Positions 5,633 through 9,291 of a DNA stretch of 9,291 nt are shown piece after piece (position 1 is the stretch's first letter; each line of letters opens with the position of its first letter). The translations under genes were made by a program, and so were the position numbers. The notes beneath the pieces were generated by a model. It searched no databases. It was not told the DNA's origin and worked only from the letters and a program-made list of their open reading frames with translations. Source of the DNA: Deltaproteobacteria bacterium (GTDB taxonomy: Bacteria > Desulfobacterota > Desulfobacteria > C00003060); the NCBI GenBank assembly GCA_030667105.1, contig DAOUWN010000056.1:1-9291 (forward strand), given 5' to 3'.

Positions 5633-7840
5633 ATGAAACCTACAATAGCACTCTCCGGAAACCCAAACTCCGGTAAAACCACCCTTTTCAATCAGTTGAC
5701 CGGCGCCCGCCAACACGTGGGAAACTACCCTGGAGTAACCGTTGAAAAGAAGGAAGGTACCTATGTCCACAAGAATGGACACAAAACGCACGTGATCGAT
5801 CTGCCGGGCACATATTCTCTTACTGCCTATTCTGTTGAGGAATTGGTGGCCAGAAACTTCATTGTTGATGACGCACCAACGGCTGTCATCGACATTGTTG
5901 ATGCGTCCAATCTGGAAAGAAACCTCTACCTTGCTGTCCAGTTTCTTGAAATGGGCATACCGATTTGCATCGCCTTAAATATGATAGACGTGGCAAAAAA
6001 CCGGGGCATCCAAATAGATGCGGAAAAACTTTCTGAACTGATGGGTGTACCGGTTGTTCCTACAATCGCTCGAAGCGGCCAAGGCAAGGACCAACTCATG
6101 GTGACAGCGGCCAGGATGGGAGGAGAAAAGACGGCGCCTCTTTCAATATCGTATGGACTGGATGTCGATAATGCGCTGTTGGAGATGGAGCAAGACATAA
6201 CCGCCGGCGAGTTTCTACAGGGTACCTATCCGGCCCGTTGGGTTGCCTTGAAGTATTTGGAAAAGGACGAACAAATCCTCGAAAAAGGCAGGAAAAGCAA
6301 TCCTACACTGGCGGCACAGTTAGAAAAAACTGTTGAAAAGTTGTCAGCTCATCTTAAGCAGACACTCGACACCTATCCAGAGGCCGTTATTTCAGATTAT
6401 CGCTACGGTTACATCAACGGTATCATCAAACAGGGCGTGATTCAGCGGGAACATGATCAAAACAGGCTTTATACCTCTGACAAGATAGATAAGGTTGTAA
6501 CCAACCGATTTTTGGGCCCTATCATCATGCTTGCAGTGCTCATGGGGCTCTATCAGTTTACTTTTTCCTACAGTGAAGCCCCCGTAGTCTGGTTGGAGAA
6601 CTTTTTTGGATGGCTCGGCGATATGGCAACCACGCATATTCCTGAAGGCATGCTCCAATCTCTTATCGTCTCTGGGATCATAGATGGTGTTGGCGGCGTT
6701 TTAGGATTTGTCCCCTTGATTATATTTATGTTTTTTGGAATCGCCATTCTGGAAGACTCGGGTTACATAGCAAGGGTTGCCTATATGCTGGACAGGGTTT
6801 TTAAAGCATTTGGATTGCACGGTTCTTCGGTCATGGCATTTATCGTTTCCGGGGGCATTGCCGGCGGATGCGCTGTCCCCGGAGTCATGGCCACCAGGAC
6901 ACTGCGTTCCCCTCGGGAGCGACTGGCCACATTGCTTACAGCGCCATTTATGAACTGCGGGGCTAAACTCCCAGTGTTTGTTCTTCTGATAGGCGCATTT
7001 TTTGCGGAAAACGAAGCCACCATGATGTTTCTCATTACGTTGGTGGCTTGGGGCGGTGCGCTTCTAGTGGCCAAGCTACTTCGTGGTACGGTCATAAAAG
7101 GGGAGTCGACACCTTTTGTCATGGAACTTCCGCCTTATCGTTTGCCAACCTTTAAGGGATTGGCCTTACATACTTGGGAAAGAACATGGCAATACATAAA
7201 AAAGGCCGGCACTATTATTCTGGGCGTTGCTGTTATTCTCTGGGCCATGATGACGTTCCCGAGCCTGCCCGATTCCGGCGTGGCAGAGTTCGAGAATCAA
7301 CGTCAGGCCGCAATGGCCCAGTTTGCTCCTGCCGTTGTTCAGGAATATGAAACGGCAGAAGAAGAAAGCGAGCTTTCTGAGCAAGCCCAGAAGCTCCAAG
7401 AGCTGATGTTGGCCCTTGATTACCAGGAGGCGGAAACAGGATTAAGGTACTCTATCGCGGGCCGCATCGGCACTGCCCTTGAACCTATTACCCGACTGGC
7501 TGGTTTTGACTGGCGTACCAACATCGCTCTGGTTGGTGGTTTTGCGGCCAAGGAGGTGGTGGTATCCACCTTGGGTACGGCTTATTCCCTTGGTGAAATA
7601 GACCCGGAAGAAACCGGGTCGCTGTCCGAGACACTGGCCAAGGCGCCCAATTGGGGGCCGGTGGTAGCATTAAGTTTGATTATTTTTACCATCTTTTACG
7701 CGCCCTGCTTTGTTGCTGTGGTTTGCATCGCTCGAGAAGCAGGCTCTTGGAAATGGGGTGCTTTTTCAATGGTTTTTAATACGGTGTTAGCCTTTGTTCT
7801 AGCCACCCTGGTCTATCAAATCGGCTCCTTTTTCATCTAG
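5633..7840 (+). CDS. feoB: Ferrous iron transporter FeoB
   Basis: A 735-residue inner-membrane Fe(II) transporter of full length. The N-terminal G domain has G1 GNPNSGKT (9-16), the switch threonine T36 in YPGVTVEKKEG, G3 DLPG (56-59), G4 NMID (116-119) and an ARSGQG block (146-151), followed by a helical GDI-like region to about 290. The membrane part starts near RFLGPIIML (about 292) and contains the two gate motifs, GGCAVPGVMATRT (411-423, with C413) and APFMNCGAKLPVF (437-449, with C442). A charged, glutamate-rich insert (552-604) lies between membrane segments, as in many FeoB proteins. A GGAGGT site precedes the ATG. All expected motifs are present, so it should be active. The next small Cys-rich gene starts 12 bases after its stop. 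Confidence 0.97.
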   Translation: MKPTIALSGNPNSGKTTLFNQLTGARQHVGNYPGVTVEKKEGTYVHKNGHKTHVIDLPGTYSLTAYSVEELVARNFIVDDAPTAVIDIVDASNLERNLYLAVQFLEMGIPICIALNMIDVAKNRGIQIDAEKLSELMGVPVVPTIARSGQGKDQLMVTAARMGGEKTAPLSISYGLDVDNALLEMEQDITAGEFLQGTYPARWVALKYLEKDEQILEKGRKSNPTLAAQLEKTVEKLSAHLKQTLDTYPEAVISDYRYGYINGIIKQGVIQREHDQNRLYTSDKIDKVVTNRFLGPIIMLAVLMGLYQFTFSYSEAPVVWLENFFGWLGDMATTHIPEGMLQSLIVSGIIDGVGGVLGFVPLIIFMFFGIAILEDSGYIARVAYMLDRVFKAFGLHGSSVMAFIVSGGIAGGCAVPGVMATRTLRSPRERLATLLTAPFMNCGAKLPVFVLLIGAFFAENEATMMFLITLVAWGGALLVAKLLRGTVIKGESTPFVMELPPYRLPTFKGLALHTWERTWQYIKKAGTIILGVAVILWAMMTFPSLPDSGVAEFENQRQAAMAQFAPAVVQEYETAEEESELSEQAQKLQELMLALDYQEAETGLRYSIAGRIGTALEPITRLAGFDWRTNIALVGGFAAKEVVVSTLGTAYSLGEIDPEETGSLSETLAKAPNWGPVVALSLIIFTIFYAPCFVAVVCIAREAGSWKWGAFSMVFNTVLAFVLATLVYQIGSFFI

Positions 7841-7852
7841 GCAGGAGGCACA

Positions 7853-8029
7853 ATGGATACTTGGATAACCCTTATCATTGTTTTAGCAGCGGGATTCTAT
7901 ATCGTTCGAAGATTTTATAAGAGTACGAAAAAACCCGGAAATTGCAGCTGTGGCTGCTCTTCATGCGACGTGGAAGCCGATTGCAGCACTTCGGTAGCTG
8001 AACAGATTAAGAGGATAGATGGTCTGTAG
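7853..8029 (+). CDS. FeoB-associated Cys-rich membrane protein
   Basis: A 58-residue protein with AGGAGG at 7843-7848, 4 bases before its ATG and 12 bases after the feoB stop. It has one N-terminal membrane span (WITLIIVLAAGFYIV, about 4-18), a basic stretch (RRFYKSTKK) that puts the tail in the cytoplasm, and a cysteine cluster CSCGCSSC (31-38) plus C44. This is the layout of the small FeoB-associated Cys-rich proteins that replace FeoC in many operons. The cysteines probably bind iron or take part in FeoB assembly; the mechanism is not settled. Confidence 0.88.
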   Translation: MDTWITLIIVLAAGFYIVRRFYKSTKKPGNCSCGCSSCDVEADCSTSVAEQIKRIDGL

Positions 8030-8654
8030 GTCACTGTCCCAAAATCTATTTACTTTACTACTTTAACGATCGATTCAAGGTCTGGGCCTTCTGGGGTTGT
8101 CTGCGAGCCATCTCCCGGCAAGTATTGATAAAAACGGAGGCGCGAGCACAGCCTCGGATTGCCCAGACCGCTTGTTGCACAACGACTCCCTCCTATTTCG
8201 ATATTAGGTTGAACACTGTGCCAATTTGAAGATTTGTAGGATTTGCGTGTGCTGCTAAAAACACCGCATTCCAGAAAGATATAGATTTCGTCATTCTGCG
8301 ACCAGAGGATCAGGATTCTCCGGGTATAACTCTCATTTGTAGATCTTCATCCAAAAACCAAATTCCCCCGACACAACTTTCTGTCATATATCTCCAGGTT
8401 AATGCTGCTCGGCAACTGTTCTGACCTGCAAGTGAAATCCGCAATTCCGAATGCATGAAGGATGGACACACTTGGTGTGGCCAGAGCAGAAGAGGCCCCC
8501 ATTTGCTATCTGTTCGTCTTGGGAGCAGTATTTGGCCGAGGAGGTGTCGCGGATCATCCCGGTTCGACTCGATGGGTTTGTTGGAGGATGGACAAAGGGG
8601 AACGATGAAACTCGGAGGGAAGTTGATAATTTCTTGAGGGTCGAGTCTGTCTTG
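8030..8654. other. Long gene-free stretch with a repeat copy
   Basis: About 620 bases between the feo operon and the convergent PstB-like gene. It holds repeat copy 2 (8260-8394), a 9-bp inverted repeat GGTCTGGGC/GCCCAGACC (8079-8087, 8161-8169) and a small GAGGC/GCCTC hairpin between them. Overlapping ORFs at 8451-8699 (+) and 8399-8707 (-) have no ribosome site or known domain. I see no clear hairpin-plus-T terminator for either flanking gene. It may be decayed mobile or coding DNA. Confidence 0.5.
8260..8394 (+). repeat. Diverged dispersed repeat, copy 2
   Basis: Direct repeat of 1871-2006 at about 73% identity by hand alignment, with an identical first 15 bases. In this copy the frame from 8260 stays open through DIDFVILRPEDQDSPGITLI to a stop at 8423-8425 after VNAARQLF. 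A faint likeness to the tail of DUF1016/YhcG nucleases (DDQPxIGLILC) was noted but is too weak to name. Confidence 0.75.
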
Positions 8655-9291
8655 TCAATCTTGCCTGTCAAAAGGCTTGGGAATAAAACTTCCATTTGAG
8701 AGCTCAACGACTGTGTCTGCGATTCTTTTTACCTGATCCAGATAGTGGGAGACCACAACGAGGGTGCAACGGTCTTTAAGGCTGAGCAGGAGGTCTTCAA
8801 TCACTGCACCGGCCTTGGCATCCAGTGACGAAGTCGGTTCGTCCAGGAGCAAAACCTCTGGCTCCAGGACCAGGGCCCTGGCAATACACAGGCGCTGCTG
8901 CTGGCCTCCGGAAAGTGCCAGGGCGTCATCAGTAAGTCGATCCTTTACTTCATTCCACAGATAGGCCCTCTTCAGAGCCTCTTCCACCTTGTGAGCGATG
9001 AAGTCCTTGTCTTCGCCTCCAGCCAGCTTTAACGGAAAGGCGACATTCTTGTAAATGCTCATGGGAAGCGGATTTGGCACCTGAAAGACTATGCCCACCG
9101 ACCGCCGCAGTTGCGACAAAGAATAGGATCGATCATAGATATCGCGAAACCGGCCGTTTAGTTTTATCTCCACTTTTCCTTTCATCTTTGCCTTGGGAAT
9201 GCTTTCCCACAGGCGATTCAGTGTCATAAGGAAAGTCGATTTGCCCATACCTGAGGGGCCGACAATAGCAGTGATGGAATTTTCCGCAAAC
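8655..9291 (-). CDS. pstB: PstB-like phosphate ABC transporter ATP-binding protein, 5' end outside the window
   Basis: The visible 211 residues cover most of an ABC ATPase: Walker A GPSGMGKST, a Q-loop region GIVFQVPNPLPMSIYKNVAF, signature LSGGQQQRLCIARAL, Walker B VLLLDEPTSSLD and an H-loop VVVSHYL. The PNPLPMSIY and LWNEVKDRL blocks are characteristic of PstB, which powers inner-membrane phosphate import through PstA/PstC with PstS. The frame stays open to the edge of the window, so the true start lies further on; the internal ATG at 9248 falls inside Walker A and is not a start. Residue choices such as FPLKLAGGEDKD differ from textbook PstB, so a paralogue for another oxyanion is possible. 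It converges on the feo operon. Confidence 0.85.
   Translation of the reverse strand, partial: FAENSITAIVGPSGMGKSTFLMTLNRLWESIPKAKMKGKVEIKLNGRFRDIYDRSYSLSQLRRSVGIVFQVPNPLPMSIYKNVAFPLKLAGGEDKDFIAHKVEEALKRAYLWNEVKDRLTDDALALSGGQQQRLCIARALVLEPEVLLLDEPTSSLDAKAGAVIEDLLLSLKDRCTLVVVSHYLDQVKRIADTVVELSNGSFIPKPFDRQD

Noticed and set aside
8399..8707. Minus-strand ORF with a C/H-rich tail (FCSGHTKCVHPSC) and overlapping plus-strand ORF 8451-8699
   Set aside because: No ribosome sites, no recognised family, the two strands conflict, and both run into the PstB-like gene. Could be relic coding DNA, but unsupported.
9248..9250. ATG at 9248 as start of the PstB-like gene
   Set aside because: It is the methionine inside Walker A (GPSGMGKST); the frame stays open upstream to the window edge.

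Overview
The window looks like a mid-GC bacterial chromosome, probably a Desulfobacterota (former Deltaproteobacteria) member or relative. This is inferred from the style of the DUF2325, LbtU-porin, FeoA/FeoB and PstB-like proteins; there is no rRNA or other marker to prove it. It has three intact or partial gene blocks separated by degraded sequence.

Region 1 (about 168-1809, + strand) is a compact three-gene operon joined by ATGA and GTGA stop/start overlaps. It encodes a TIGR04255-family protein, an unrecognised 156-residue protein with a conserved-looking C-terminal half, and a DUF7689-like protein whose Cys/His/SKLG layout suggests a papain-like fold. None has a known function. The tight coupling suggests one sporadically distributed functional module, and this is the best candidate here for an undescribed system.

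Region 2 (about 1810-3068) is a gene graveyard. It holds one copy of a diverged repeat (1871-2006), the C-terminal half of a prephenate dehydratase gene on the minus strand, and at its broken end a 189-bp element with near-perfect 23-bp terminal inverted repeats. That element contains the last 35 codons of a REP-associated/IS200-like transposase. A plausible promoter, spanned by a wide 10-bp inverted repeat, follows.

Region 3 (3069-8029, + strand) is an iron-uptake locus: a DUF2325 protein, two small unknown proteins, a strong intrinsic terminator, then an LbtU-family outer-membrane porin, FeoA, FeoB and a small FeoB-associated Cys-rich membrane protein. The second half reads as an envelope-spanning ferrous iron route: the porin in the outer membrane, FeoB in the inner membrane, FeoA as cytoplasmic accessory, and the Cys-rich peptide beside FeoB. 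The DUF2325 protein and the small proteins may be regulatory or accessory.

Region 4 (8030-9291) has about 620 bp without a convincing gene, including the second copy of the diverged repeat (8260-8394), then the 3' part of a PstB-like phosphate ABC transporter ATPase gene on the minus strand that runs off the window.
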